Shown here piece by piece: positions 1-9,521 of a stretch of 64,000 nt of DNA. Source of the stretch: JAUUZQ01 sp964538375 (GTDB lineage Bacteria; Bacteroidota; Bacteroidia; Bacteroidales; GCA-2748055); assembly GCA_964538375.1 (NCBI GenBank), contig CAZIFQ010000001.1:62001-126000 (forward strand), in the 5' to 3' direction. The notes beneath the pieces are model-generated. The model was not told where the DNA came from. It worked only from the letters and a program-made list of their open reading frames with translations, and made no database searches. The position numbers and the translations under genes were made by a program. The first letter of the stretch is position 1; each line of letters starts with the position of its first letter.

Positions 1-1
1 T

Positions 2-904
2 TTTAGCCAGGAATTGCTGAATGTAGCAAAAAATCAGTTGGAGATTACTACGCAACAGGTCGAACGAACCCAGAAATTGGTGGATGCAGGGAAACTTGCC
101 AAAGGAAGTGCCCTGGAGATTCAGGCCCAATATGCATCTGAAGAGCTAAATGTAATAAACGCTGAAAATCAATTGGTCATGGCGTATCTGAACCTGCAAT
201 TAATGCTGGACATGCAATATGATCCCGAATTTCAAATCGTTAATCCCGACCTGGCGACACCGGAAACAAGTGAGATGCTCGATGATGTGAAAGACGTATA
301 TGCCAATGCAGAACAAAACATGCCGCAGGTCAAAAGCTCAGAATACTCTCTAATGGCTGCTGAGGAGGACCTTGAAATTGCTAAAGGAGCGCTCTACCCA
401 AGCTTGGGAATTAGCGCTAATTCTGGCAGTAGATGGAGTGACCATGCAGTTGACCTTAGACCAGGGGCAGATGATGTTTACACTTTTGGAGAGCAGGCAA
501 ATGATTATTTCAGTGTAGGAATAGGTCTGAATCTGAACATTCCAATTTTCAACAGGATGCAGGTAAAAACAGGTATTGCCAATGCCAGGATCAACATTGA
601 AAATTCAGAATTAGAGCTGCAAAGCACAAAAAATGAGCTGTATAGATCAATTCTGCAGTCCTTTGTCGATGCCAGTGGAGCGCTTAAAAAATACAATTCA
701 ACTGAGAAAGCACTGATTTCAATGGAAGAGTCTTTTAAGTATACTGAGAAAAAATTTGAAGTGGGACTGGTAAATACCGTGGATTATAATACCTCGAAGA
801 ACCAGCTGACCGTGACACAGTCGGAATTACTTCAGGCCAAATATGATTTTATCTTTAAAACTAAAATATTGAATTTTTATAAAGGAGAACCAATAACTTT
901 ATAA
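2..904 (+). CDS. TolC-family outer membrane efflux protein, C-terminal part
   Basis: This is an outer-membrane channel subunit of a type I secretion or tripartite efflux system; it would form the trimeric duct that receives substrate from the periplasmic adaptor encoded next. The reading frame is open from base 2 through an internal TTG at 14, so the true start lies upstream of the window and about 300 residues are visible. Long amphipathic helices rich in Ala, Gln, Glu and Leu alternate with two short beta-hairpin stretches, for example near YFSVGIGLNLNIPIFNRMQ, where NIPIFN is the usual Bacteroidota version of the strand before a TolC coiled coil. The gene ends 21 bases before the adaptor gene, so the two are probably one operon. 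No ABC or RND permease follows inside the window. Family assignment is firm; the substrate is unknown. Confidence 0.9.
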   Translation, partial: FSQELLNVAKNQLEITTQQVERTQKLVDAGKLAKGSALEIQAQYASEELNVINAENQLVMAYLNLQLMLDMQYDPEFQIVNPDLATPETSEMLDDVKDVYANAEQNMPQVKSSEYSLMAAEEDLEIAKGALYPSLGISANSGSRWSDHAVDLRPGADDVYTFGEQANDYFSVGIGLNLNIPIFNRMQVKTGIANARINIENSELELQSTKNELYRSILQSFVDASGALKKYNSTEKALISMEESFKYTEKKFEVGLVNTVDYNTSKNQLTVTQSELLQAKYDFIFKTKILNFYKGEPITL

Positions 905-925
905 GCATAAATACATACCCTCATT

Positions 926-2290
926 ATGAAGTCAAAGAAATTATTAGGAATAATAGCCCTCGTAGCACTGGTATTGATTATTGTTCTTGCCATAGGCAAA
1001 AAACAGGGCTGGTTTGGAAGTGATGGCTATATAAAAGTCACCGTTGAACAGGGACAAACCCGGGACCTAGTTGAATTAATAACTGCTAATGGAAAGATTC
1101 AGCCGGAAACAGAGGTGAAGATTTCTCCTGATGTTTCAGGTGAGATTGTGGAGCTGGTTGTGAAAGAAGGCGACATCGTAAAAAAAGGCCAGTTTTTACT
1201 AAAAATAAAGCCCGAAAATTACATCATGATGCGCAACAGGACGGAAGCAGCGCTCAACAGTTCAAAGGCAAGGGAAAAGCAAGCTGAAGCACAATTATTA
1301 CAGGCGAAGCTGACTTTTAAAAGAAACAAGAAGCTCTACGAAGATCAGGCAATATCTGAGTCTGAATACGAGCAGGCAGAAACACAGTATAATACAGCTC
1401 TTGCTGAAAAAGAAGCTGCTGTTTTCTCTGTACAAAGTGCTGAGGCCAGTCTTCAGGAAGCAGAAGAAAATCTGCAAAAAACATCTATCTATGCTCCAAT
1501 GAGCGGTACCATCTCAGCACTTAATGTGGAGCTTGGTGAACGTGTAGTAGGTACGGAGATGATGTCAGGTACAGAAATCCTCCGACTTGCTGACCTTAGC
1601 ATGATGGAGGTAGAGGTGGAGGTAAATGAAAATGATATCGTCAGTGTTGCCTTTATGGATACTGCCTTCATTGAAGTTGATGCCTACCTTGACAAAAAGT
1701 TTCTGGGCGTTGTAACAGAAATTCCAGTATCTGCCAATACCACAGGGACCACCACTGACCAGGTTACAAATTTCAATGTAAAAATTCGTCTCCTGCCAGA
1801 ATCATACCAGGATGAGATATCAGAGACAAATCCTAATCCTTTGCGCCCGGGAATGTCGGCAACCGCAGATATTCAGACAGAAAAATTAACAGACGTATTT
1901 TCAATACCAATTCAGGCAGTAACAACCCGATTTTACGATCCTGATTCGAAAGCATTTGAAGACAGCAAGAAAGAGAAAGAAGGTGAAATTGAAAGTGTTA
2001 CTATTGGTAACGAAGGAACAAGTGTTGACAGAGCTGCAAAGCCCGGGGGTGATGAAGAGAAAGAAAAAGAAGTGGTTGTTTTCGTTGAAAAAGAAGGAGT
2101 TGCCTATATCAGGGTCGTAAAAACAGGAATTCAGGACAACACACATATCCAGATTCTTGAAGGAATTGGTCCTGAAGACAATATCATTACAGCTCCATAC
2201 TCTGCCATCTCCAAGCAACTGGATGATGAAATGACAATTGAAGTAGTTACTGAAGAAGATCTTTTTAAGGGTGACAAGAAGAAAAAATAG
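926..2290 (+). CDS. HlyD/MacA-family periplasmic adaptor subunit
   Basis: This membrane-fusion protein would bridge an inner-membrane transporter to the TolC-type channel encoded just upstream. An N-terminal membrane anchor (about residues 5-24) is followed by a biotinyl-lipoyl half around residues 66-90 (VSGEIVELVVKEGDIVKKG), an Ala/Glu/Gln-rich helical hairpin (about 100-190), a second lipoyl half (YAPMSGTISALNVELGERV) and beta-barrel and membrane-proximal domains. About 335-385 holds a highly charged Lys/Glu insertion, and the C-terminus is a Lys run. The 454-residue length is a little above MacA-like adaptors because of that insertion. The permease expected after it (a MacB-like ABC protein) is absent, since tsaB follows six to nine bases later, so the partner must be encoded elsewhere. 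Translation probably starts at the ATG at 926. Confidence 0.92.
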   Translation: MKSKKLLGIIALVALVLIIVLAIGKKQGWFGSDGYIKVTVEQGQTRDLVELITANGKIQPETEVKISPDVSGEIVELVVKEGDIVKKGQFLLKIKPENYIMMRNRTEAALNSSKAREKQAEAQLLQAKLTFKRNKKLYEDQAISESEYEQAETQYNTALAEKEAAVFSVQSAEASLQEAEENLQKTSIYAPMSGTISALNVELGERVVGTEMMSGTEILRLADLSMMEVEVEVNENDIVSVAFMDTAFIEVDAYLDKKFLGVVTEIPVSANTTGTTTDQVTNFNVKIRLLPESYQDEISETNPNPLRPGMSATADIQTEKLTDVFSIPIQAVTTRFYDPDSKAFEDSKKEKEGEIESVTIGNEGTSVDRAAKPGGDEEKEKEVVVFVEKEGVAYIRVVKTGIQDNTHIQILEGIGPEDNIITAPYSAISKQLDDEMTIEVVTEEDLFKGDKKKK

Positions 2291-2299
2291 AGCTGCTTG

Positions 2300-3016
2300 A
2301 TGATTAATCCACGAATTCTCCATATTGAGACGGCCACAAATATCTGTTCGGTTGCGCTTAGTGAGGGAGATAAATTAATATCGATCCGGGAGAGTGATGA
2401 AGACAAATCTCATGGCTCCCTTCTTTCTGTTTTCATGAATGAAGTGCTATCAGAAGCCGGATTAAAACCAAAGGATCTCCATTCAATCAGCGTAAGTAAA
2501 GGTCCCGGCTCTTACACGGGATTAAGGATAGGTGTCTCGGCTGTTAAAGGATTCGCTTATGCCCTGAAACTCCCAATCATTGGTATAGACACGCTTCTCG
2601 CAATGGCCATTGGGGCTAAATCAACAACTAAGGTCAAAGCGATGAGTAAGAAGTATCCAAATCTACTTCTGTGCCCACTTATTGACGCCCGCCGAATGGA
2701 AGTCTTTTCCGGGTTTTATACCCTCTCAAATGAGAAATTCAGAAAAATAAATGCTGATATTATTGATGAAAGTAGTTATGCTCAGATTCTTGATTCACAG
2801 CCAGTTGTGTTTTTTGGTAACGGCTCAGCAAAAGTGAAAGAAACCATTAAACACCCCAATGCGTTTTTTTTAGAAGCTTTAGTGCCTTCTGCAAAAAATA
2901 TGATTCCGCTTTCTCTTGAGTTATACCAAAAGAAGGAATTTGAAGATTCAGCTTATTTCGAACCCTATTATTTAAAAGATTTTGTCGCTACGATACCGAA
3001 GAAAAAGATTCTCTAA
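2300..3016 (+). CDS. tsaB: tRNA threonylcarbamoyladenosine biosynthesis protein TsaB
   Basis: TsaB is the ASKHA-fold partner of TsaD in making threonylcarbamoyl-adenosine at position 37 of ANN-decoding tRNAs; it stabilises TsaD and is not catalytic itself. The N-terminus ILHIETATNICSVALSEGDK is the phosphate-1-like hairpin of the family. SHGSLL and the block SVSKGPGSYTGLRIGVSAVK are the strongest TsaB signatures. Length (238 residues) is normal. I place the start at the ATG at 2300, just inside an in-frame TTG at 2297, because the family begins right before the first strand. It lies nine bases after the efflux adaptor gene and 78 bases before efp, so co-transcription with unrelated efflux genes is likely and TsaB ends a short run of same-strand genes. 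Confidence 0.95.
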   Translation: MINPRILHIETATNICSVALSEGDKLISIRESDEDKSHGSLLSVFMNEVLSEAGLKPKDLHSISVSKGPGSYTGLRIGVSAVKGFAYALKLPIIGIDTLLAMAIGAKSTTKVKAMSKKYPNLLLCPLIDARRMEVFSGFYTLSNEKFRKINADIIDESSYAQILDSQPVVFFGNGSAKVKETIKHPNAFFLEALVPSAKNMIPLSLELYQKKEFEDSAYFEPYYLKDFVATIPKKKIL

Positions 3017-3094
3017 GGTATGCAGCAGCTTGCCATATAACAATATATTTACTTATTTTACAATCAATTATTAATAACGATAATTATTATTTTT

Positions 3095-3664
3095 ATGGCT
3101 ACAACAGCAGATTTCAGAAACGGCCTGGTAATTGAGTTTAATCATGACCTTTTCGCTATTGTTCAGTTTCAACACGTAAAACCAGGCAAGGGACCTGCTT
3201 TCGTAAGAACAAAATTAAAAAGTCTTAAAACGGGAAAAGTAATTGATAATACCTTTACTTCAGGAGTTAAAGTAACAACTGCAAGAGTAGAAAGAAGACC
3301 TCATCAATTTCTTTACAAAGATGATCTGGGTTACAACTTCATGCATACGGAAACTTTCGAGCAACTTATCCTTCAGGATAATTTATTGGAGAACGCAGAC
3401 CTGATGAAAGAGGGACAGACTGTTGAAATTGTTGTTCATGCTGATACAGAAACACCATTGTCATGTGAATTGCCTCCATTTGTGGAACTTCTTATTACTT
3501 ATTCTGAACCAGGAGTAAAAGGAGACACTTCTTCATCAACTGCATTGAAACCTGCTGATCTGGAGACCGGTGCTAAAATTATGGTGCCAATATTTATTGA
3601 GCAGGGAGAAATTATTAAAGTTGATACAAGAGATAGATCATATTCTGAGAGGGTAAAAAGCTAA
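3095..3664 (+). CDS. efp: Elongation factor P
   Basis: EF-P binds the ribosome between the P and E sites and relieves stalling at polyproline stretches. The protein has the three-barrel layout: an N-terminal KOW-like domain with the tip loop KPGKGPAFVR, where Lys32 is the residue that is modified in many bacteria, a middle OB domain (FMHTETFEQL, near residue 85) and a C-terminal OB domain ending in DTRDRSYSERVKS. Length is 189 residues, normal for the family. Nothing in this window encodes a known EF-P modifying enzyme (EpmA/EpmB, EarP or YmfI), so whether and how Lys32 is modified cannot be told. It stands 78 bases after tsaB in an AT-rich leader, consistent with its own promoter, and 36 bases before the phosphatase gene. 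Confidence 0.97.
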   Translation: MATTADFRNGLVIEFNHDLFAIVQFQHVKPGKGPAFVRTKLKSLKTGKVIDNTFTSGVKVTTARVERRPHQFLYKDDLGYNFMHTETFEQLILQDNLLENADLMKEGQTVEIVVHADTETPLSCELPPFVELLITYSEPGVKGDTSSSTALKPADLETGAKIMVPIFIEQGEIIKVDTRDRSYSERVKS

Positions 3665-3700
3665 AAAAGCTTACCTTTAACTAAGAAGCATCACCCTGGC

Positions 3701-4936
3701 ATGACAAAATCATCCGACGACAGACTCAAAAGAACAAAATTCAAGCTAAATGCCTTGTTGGATATTACACTGGCCATCAATGAAAATGACTCCACAGAAG
3801 AACTCATACGCCGATTTGAAAAATTGCTGGTAGATGATTTACATATTGGAAAGGTGATGATGATTAAACTGGGTGAGAAATGGAACTGCTTGCTGAACTC
3901 AGGATTTTCACATGATTTCTTCAAGAATTTAAGCATTAAAAATGACCTGCTTACTTTTAGTGAAATCTCCTACATCACATCTGAGCCAGATCTGTTTCCT
4001 GAACCGGTAGACATAGTCATACCTGTTACCGATAAAGACAAACCTATTTCATATGTACTGATCGGAGATATTGAAGAAGAAGGACATATGGTAAGTCCGA
4101 TCATTAAGCATGTTCGATATATCCAAACGCTCTCGAATATCATCACTGTTGCTATTGAAAACAAACGGCTGTTTAAGGAATCTCTCCAGCGGGAAGCCCT
4201 GAAGCGAGAGATGGAACTTGCCAGCAAAATGCAGAATATGCTTATCCCGACAAAGGAGCGCCTTCCTTCCAATAAGCATATTAATATGTATGCTTTCTAC
4301 CACCCTCATTTCGAGGTGGGAGGCGATTATTATGATGTGCTGGAGCTGAATAAAGAGGAGATCGGATTCTGCATTGCAGACGTGTCAGGTAAAGGGATCT
4401 CTGCCGCCTTACTTATGTCAAACTTCCAGGCCAACCTCCAGGCTCTTTTCACAGAAGATATATCACTGGAAAAACTGGTGACAAAGTTGAATACCCGGGT
4501 TATGGACAGTGCCAATGGGGAAAAATTCATTACCCTTTTCATTGCCAAGTACAATTACACCACCAGGGAACTGAAATTTATAAATGCAGGTCACAATCCT
4601 CCCTTAATGTACAACATCACTAAAAAGGAGTTGATACATTTAAAAAACGGAACTGTTGGAATGGGAATGCTCGATGACCTTCCCTTTGTTAATGTACAAT
4701 CTATGATCCTTGATGATCCATCAAAGCTTTTCTGTTACACCGATGGACTGGTAGAGGTACTGGATGAGAGCGGGGTGGAATTTGGGACTGATAAGCTTGA
4801 GGTGGAGTTGAATAACAGCATGAACATCGAGAACAACATTAATACTATCATTGCCAAACAAAAAATCCTGGAGGGCAGTGCCTCAATCTTCGACGATATC
4901 TCAATTATTGGTGCCGATTTTCCGGGAATCACTTAA
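3701..4936 (+). CDS. GAF-domain PP2C (SpoIIE/RsbU-type) serine phosphatase
   Basis: This is a cytoplasmic signalling phosphatase of the RsbU/SpoIIE kind, which dephosphorylates anti-sigma antagonist proteins or similar partners. Residues about 1-155 form a GAF-like sensor without membrane segments; a helical linker (KREMELASKMQNMLIP, about 165-185) leads to the PP2C domain. Metal-binding motifs are visible: GGDYYDV, ADVSGKGISAALLMS, FINAGHNPPL and FCYTDGLVEV. Length (411 residues) suits GAF plus PP2C. There is no neighbouring STAS or HATPase gene, so the target is not apparent. Its stop codon overlaps the convergent O-antigen ligase gene by eight bases within a palindromic CTTAAG. A second PP2C protein with a different sensor occurs at 27013-28899. 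Confidence 0.92.
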   Translation: MTKSSDDRLKRTKFKLNALLDITLAINENDSTEELIRRFEKLLVDDLHIGKVMMIKLGEKWNCLLNSGFSHDFFKNLSIKNDLLTFSEISYITSEPDLFPEPVDIVIPVTDKDKPISYVLIGDIEEEGHMVSPIIKHVRYIQTLSNIITVAIENKRLFKESLQREALKREMELASKMQNMLIPTKERLPSNKHINMYAFYHPHFEVGGDYYDVLELNKEEIGFCIADVSGKGISAALLMSNFQANLQALFTEDISLEKLVTKLNTRVMDSANGEKFITLFIAKYNYTTRELKFINAGHNPPLMYNITKKELIHLKNGTVGMGMLDDLPFVNVQSMILDDPSKLFCYTDGLVEVLDESGVEFGTDKLEVELNNSMNIENNINTIIAKQKILEGSASIFDDISIIGADFPGIT

Positions 4937-6449
4937 GATCCTCTGGTTTTTCTTCCAACACCTCTTCCATTTTGGTTCGACCTATGGTCTCCCCTGGCTC
5001 ATCCTTGACCCGGTTCTCCTTGTGATAAATATCCATGGCAACCAGCATTCCGGTAAATCCCCAGAATAAAGCGGAAGCCTTATCTGTGTCCAGGAAATTA
5101 TTAAGTATGCCATGAATGTAATAGGTAATCAATCCAATTAAAATACCCAGTGAAAATATTCTTATCGACCTCGATTGTGCCCTAATATACACCCTGATTC
5201 CGGTAATGATTGCAGTAACTATAATGATGAGCATACTAAGCATCCCAAGCACTCCTGATTCTGATAAAGGGCCCAAATACTCACTGTGTGCTGTTCCCCT
5301 GATTCCAAAATCTGTGCTAATTTCAGTTTTTTCAAATGATCTCTGAAATTTACCATATTCAAATTGAAAAGTTCCCGGTCCATAACCAAAAATCGGCCTG
5401 TCTTTCCACATCCTGTATGCACAGCTCCAACGGTTGATCCTTTCCAGATTCGATTGATCATTACTTACATTGGAGATAGATTGAACATGCTCTCCAAAAT
5501 CTCCAGAAGATTTTTGGTTGTTCCCTTCCAGGTTCATTAAAATCTGGGTCTGGAAAACAAAGAACAAGGCAAATATTACAAGCCCGGCAATGGCAAGTAT
5601 TTCAAACTTGATGCGCATCCTGATTACTATCCATATAGCAAATCCACCAACAAGACTTACCCAGGCAGCTCGTGTATATGAAAAAACTGTGGCGGCAACA
5701 AATACCAGGATAAGCAATATCATTAAAAACCTGGAATTAATATCCCCTCGTTTTGTCAGTCCGAAAAAAGCCAACAACACGGGTAGCAACAAAGCTAATG
5801 TAGCACCATAGGAAGTATGATCTTTGTAAAATGGCTGCATCATACTATGCGCCATCATCTGGTTATCTAATCCGTAAGCTGAATGTCTGATGATAGTATA
5901 TGCAATGACCACCGCAAAGGATATCACATATAGCCAAACATACTTGTGCATGTTTTTCTCCCTGCGAAATACCTGTATGGCAAGAATATAAAACCCGACA
6001 ATAAACCATAAACGGGAAACAAAAAATTTCACTGAAACTAGTGGGTCGCTGCTGGTGATTACTGTAACTGCCATCCAGGCCAGGTTAAAATAGATAGCAA
6101 TAGAAACCGGATGCCTGAGTATCTTCAAGTCCATCCTCTCCCCGCTTAAATATTTAAAAAGAAACACTAAAAGCAAAGCTGCAAGCAAAGGTTCAGTCGG
6201 GAGATAAAGGTCGACCGGCAATCCTTCCATGAGTTCGCTTAATGGAATCGATAAGGGTACAAAAAATACAATGATGTACAATAATACATCAATCCGGGTA
6301 AAAGCAATAAGAAAAAATAACAAAGCGGCAGGGAGCAATGGCAGATAAAAGAACTCCAGTGCAATGCACACGGTGTTCACTGCAATGAATGCAATGGCTG
6401 CTATCCACACCCAAAGCATCTTTTGTCGACGCCCCCTTGCCTCTTGCAT
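4929..6449 (-). CDS. O-antigen ligase/polymerase family membrane protein (Wzy_C)
   Basis: This polytopic inner-membrane protein belongs to the O-antigen ligase/Wzy superfamily, which transfers or polymerises undecaprenyl-linked glycans at the periplasmic face. About ten to twelve hydrophobic segments span the 506 residues. A large periplasmic loop holds GYGPGTFQFEYGKF and, further on, GTAHSEYLGPLSESG, whose His-Ser-Glu-Tyr-Leu is the conserved signature of the family. The soluble C-terminus is charged. Its ATG overlaps the stop of the Wzz-like gene by one base (TAATG), so the two are translationally coupled and likely act on the same polysaccharide. I cannot tell ligase from polymerase by sequence alone. 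Confidence 0.88.
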   Translation of the reverse strand: MQEARGRRQKMLWVWIAAIAFIAVNTVCIALEFFYLPLLPAALLFFLIAFTRIDVLLYIIVFFVPLSIPLSELMEGLPVDLYLPTEPLLAALLLVFLFKYLSGERMDLKILRHPVSIAIYFNLAWMAVTVITSSDPLVSVKFFVSRLWFIVGFYILAIQVFRREKNMHKYVWLYVISFAVVIAYTIIRHSAYGLDNQMMAHSMMQPFYKDHTSYGATLALLLPVLLAFFGLTKRGDINSRFLMILLILVFVAATVFSYTRAAWVSLVGGFAIWIVIRMRIKFEILAIAGLVIFALFFVFQTQILMNLEGNNQKSSGDFGEHVQSISNVSNDQSNLERINRWSCAYRMWKDRPIFGYGPGTFQFEYGKFQRSFEKTEISTDFGIRGTAHSEYLGPLSESGVLGMLSMLIIIVTAIITGIRVYIRAQSRSIRIFSLGILIGLITYYIHGILNNFLDTDKASALFWGFTGMLVAMDIYHKENRVKDEPGETIGRTKMEEVLEEKPEDLK

Positions 6450-7423
6450 TATTCTTCTTTCTTCAGCGCAGTTCTGTCTTTCAGACTATCAATAATAATC
6501 AGTAAAATGAGGGTGAGCAAAAATGCAGATGCCGTAGATACCATTACAATGATGGATTTCTTTGGATAAGCTTTTTTCTCTGAAGCATAGGCCCGGTCGA
6601 CAATAAATTTATGGGGTAGATTCTGAACGGCCTCCACCCTTGCTTCCTTATATCTTTGGCGCAGATCTGCAAGAACGTCTGTTTCATGATCCAGTCGATT
6701 AGTCATAGTAAGGACAGTCCCTCCATGTTCGGCAAGGGCTTTCATAGCAGTTGAAATATTGTTATTGCCACTTTGCGTAATGCTAGCAGAAATTTCCTGT
6801 CCCATCTTTTGAACTGATTCCTGAAGGAGATTAATATTTTCTTCCGCCTCTAGATATTCATATTCAACCAGCTTCAATGCGGCTAGTGCCCTCTCTTTCT
6901 TCATGGCGCTATATACCGTATCAATGAGGTCAGAGATATCATTGGCAATGTCCGCTGCCATTTGTGGATCTTTGTCCATTACAGCTACCTCAACCGACAT
7001 AAACTCCGTCCGCCTTGCACTGATATTATTCCTGTACTCTGCATTCAGCTGAGTATATGGATACTTCGATGAAGGATCAATATCATAGTGCTCCATCAGC
7101 TTATATTTCACCATGATACGCTCTCGTATCAACGCAGAGTTCAAAACCTGTAACAATTGTTCCGCCTGCTCCTCTTCACCAAATCCATAGGCATCCTGTC
7201 GCCCCATATAATTGGAAGATAGCAGTGATTTTGATATAGATGCTCCCGTGGTTGGAAACATAATAACTGAAGATTTATACTTCGGAGTAATCTGGTAGGA
7301 AACCACGATGGAAGCAACCGCTGCTACCAAGCTAACTATGAGTAGAATCATTCTCTTTTTCCACATATAGATCAACAGATCTACGGAGCTGAAATTATAG
7401 CTCTTTTGTTCTTTGTCGCTCAT
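6449..7423 (-). CDS. Wzz/GumC-type polysaccharide chain-length determinant
   Basis: This is a polysaccharide co-polymerase of the inner membrane that sets glycan chain length. Two transmembrane segments flank a periplasmic domain: one at about residues 25-46 (LLIVSLVAAVASIVVSYQI) and one near 290-312. The segment between is largely helical, with coiled-coil character (about 165-260). A Pro-Lys motif just before the second membrane helix (AYPKKSIIV) is the conserved Pro-rich element of the Wzz family. No C-terminal tyrosine kinase domain is fused. It sits 11 bases downstream of tyrS and overlaps the ligase/polymerase gene, so tyrS, this gene and the ligase probably share a transcript. Confidence 0.87.
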   Translation of the reverse strand: MSDKEQKSYNFSSVDLLIYMWKKRMILLIVSLVAAVASIVVSYQITPKYKSSVIMFPTTGASISKSLLSSNYMGRQDAYGFGEEEQAEQLLQVLNSALIRERIMVKYKLMEHYDIDPSSKYPYTQLNAEYRNNISARRTEFMSVEVAVMDKDPQMAADIANDISDLIDTVYSAMKKERALAALKLVEYEYLEAEENINLLQESVQKMGQEISASITQSGNNNISTAMKALAEHGGTVLTMTNRLDHETDVLADLRQRYKEARVEAVQNLPHKFIVDRAYASEKKAYPKKSIIVMVSTASAFLLTLILLIIIDSLKDRTALKKEE

Positions 7424-7434
7424 GCTTATGTATT

Positions 7435-8721
7435 TTATTGTATGCTTATTAAAAAGTAATTCTTTTTCCCCTTTTGAATAAGGAGATATTTACCATTAAT
7501 GAAATCTGCTCCACTTACCCGTGCCTCCGGATCAGATATTTTTTGTTTATTGATGCTCACTCCACCTCCCTTGATAAGCCGCCGAAGCTCACCTTTGGAC
7601 GGAAATACCGTGGTATGTTCTACCAGGAGTGTCATAAGTTCTGCGTCCACCTGATCCTTTGAAATTGTGAACTGGGGAACACCTTCAAAAACTGCCAGGA
7701 ACATCTCTTCCGGTATCTTGCTCAAAGTTTCACTTGTCGCTTTTCCAAATAAGATCCCTGATGCCTCAACAGCCATTTCATAATCATCACGTGAATGCAC
7801 CATTACCGTCACCTCCTCTGCAAGTCGCTTCTGCAATATCCTTTGGTGGGGTTCTTTCTGATGATCAGAGACGAGCTGGTCAATCTCTTCTTTTTTCAGC
7901 ATAGTAAAAATCTTGATATACTGATCTGCATCATCATCAGAAACATTCAACCAGAACTGGTAAAATTTGTATGGAGAAGTTCTTGCCGGGTCCAGCCAGA
8001 CATTTCCCTCTTCGGTTTTTCCGAATTTTCCTCCATCTGCTTTCGTGATTAAGGGACAGGTCAGGGCATAGGCCTCTCCACCTTCCTTGCGTCGGATCAA
8101 TTCTGTACCTGTTATAATATTTCCCCACTGGTCTGATCCACCCATCTGCAACTGGCAATCATACTCACGATATAAATTAAGGAAATCGAAACCCTGCACA
8201 AGCTGGTAGGTAAATTCTGTAAATGACATTCCAGTTTTCGACTCTGCACTTAAACGTTTCTTCACAGAATCCTTCGCTATCATGTAATTCACCGTGATAT
8301 GCTTTCCTATATCCCTGATAAACTCCAGGAATGAATATTCCTTCATCCAATCATAGTTGTTTACCATCAATGCCTTATTGGACACCTCCGTTTCAAAGTC
8401 CAAAAATTTACTGATCTGGGCCTTCAAACATTCCTGGTTATGTCTCAGGGTAGGCTCGTCAAGGAGGTTTCTCTCCTGCGATTTGCCACTCGGATCACCT
8501 ATCATTCCTGTTGCTCCTCCAACAAGGGCAATCGGACGGTGACCAGCATGCTGAAAATGTTTCAACATCATCACTCCCACCAGGTGTCCAATATGCAAGG
8601 AATCAGCCGTTGGATCAATCCCAACATAAGCTGAAGCCATCCCTTTTCCAAGACACTCTTCCGTTCCTGGCATGATATCATGTATCATCCCTCTCCACCT
8701 TAGCTCATCAACAAAATTCAT
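7435..8721 (-). CDS. tyrS: Tyrosine--tRNA ligase
   Basis: TyrRS charges tRNA-Tyr with tyrosine using ATP in the cytoplasm. The class I catalytic fold is shown by HIGH at residues 43-46 ([12 protein letters not shown]), tyrosine-pocket residues in [11 protein letters not shown], and the second signature KFGKT in [14 protein letters not shown], the bacterial TyrRS form of KMSKS. A C-terminal S4 RNA-binding domain (about residues 360-428, [19 protein letters not shown]) completes a normal 428-residue enzyme. It is the first gene of the minus-strand run that continues into the polysaccharide genes. No T-box or other leader structure is visible in the short upstream gap to the CvpA-like gene. Confidence 0.97.
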   Translation of the reverse strand: MNFVDELRWRGMIHDIMPGTEECLGKGMASAYVGIDPTADSLHIGHLVGVMMLKHFQHAGHRPIALVGGATGMIGDPSGKSQERNLLDEPTLRHNQECLKAQISKFLDFETEVSNKALMVNNYDWMKEYSFLEFIRDIGKHITVNYMIAKDSVKKRLSAESKTGMSFTEFTYQLVQGFDFLNLYREYDCQLQMGGSDQWGNIITGTELIRRKEGGEAYALTCPLITKADGGKFGKTEEGNVWLDPARTSPYKFYQFWLNVSDDDADQYIKIFTMLKKEEIDQLVSDHQKEPHQRILQKRLAEEVTVMVHSRDDYEMAVEASGILFGKATSETLSKIPEEMFLAVFEGVPQFTISKDQVDAELMTLLVEHTTVFPSKGELRRLIKGGGVSINKQKISDPEARVSGADFINGKYLLIQKGKKNYFLISIQ

Positions 8722-8757
8722 TTTTATAGCTTATATTATAGATTTAAATAACTAATT

Positions 8758-9309
8758 TTAAATTTCAGTATTACTGTCTGTTACATCTTCTCCATTTGAT
8801 TCATCTCCCGGAAGCCATTCCCTAAATTCAGCACGCTTTAAATAAGGAAAAACAGCAGGTGCAAATTTCGATAAAGGCACAAATAACAAAGATTTCTCTA
8901 CAGTTTCTTCGCTAATAAAAGCTTTCTTACTATTTACAGCTGAAACAGGCATCAGTATAATACTAATGATAAATGCATAAAGCAATACTCCAAAAGCCAT
9001 CCCTGCCAGTCTGTTAATAAAATTCAGAGCCACTGCCTTTATCAGCTTATCAACCAGGAAGGCAGCCACATGAACCACTATAACAATCAGAACGAAAGTC
9101 ACTGCAAAGGAGATTAAATTCTGATACTGTGGATTTATCTCAAACCACCCGTTCAATATATCTCCCATTCTTTCATGAAAGCGCATGGCGCCCAGAATAC
9201 CTAGTACCAAAGCAGTTATTGAGGCAATCATATACACCAGGCCTTTTTTAAATCCCCGGTACAATGCCCACAATAGTGGAATGGCAATAATTATATCTAG
9301 AATGTTCAT
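8758..9309 (-). CDS. CvpA-family membrane protein
   Basis: This is a small polytopic inner-membrane protein of the CvpA family, known for a role in colicin V production in E. coli and, more broadly, envelope homeostasis. I see four hydrophobic segments, the first being ILDIIIAIPLLWALYRGF followed by KKGL, the characteristic N-terminal CvpA block. Length is 183 residues from the ATG at 9309; an in-frame TTG at 9336 would add nine residues, but the family starts right at the first helix. The tail is acidic and probably cytoplasmic or periplasmic and disordered. It is 36 bases upstream of tyrS on the same strand, so it may share that transcript. Function here is not established. Confidence 0.85.
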   Translation of the reverse strand: MNILDIIIAIPLLWALYRGFKKGLVYMIASITALVLGILGAMRFHERMGDILNGWFEINPQYQNLISFAVTFVLIVIVVHVAAFLVDKLIKAVALNFINRLAGMAFGVLLYAFIISIILMPVSAVNSKKAFISEETVEKSLLFVPLSKFAPAVFPYLKRAEFREWLPGDESNGEDVTDSNTEI

Positions 9310-9521
9310 ATTTTTTTGCGACAACAAAATAAGCAATTCCTTTTCAATAACGGAGAAATTTTATCAAGTATTATGTTGACTTTGAAGGGAAAATACAACA
9401 CCAGGCCACCATCTTTGCCTGAAACTCTTGCTTAGAACAGAGCTTTGATTCGTACAATATTGCATATCTCAACAGAATAAATTAACTTAATCCTTGATTC
9501 TAATAACTTAAATCCTTGGCC

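Noticed and set aside
1901..2323. A 140-codon minus-strand frame opposite the efflux adaptor, rich in Phe and Asn
   Set aside because: Its composition is the complement of the charged Lys/Glu insertion in the adaptor; not a gene.
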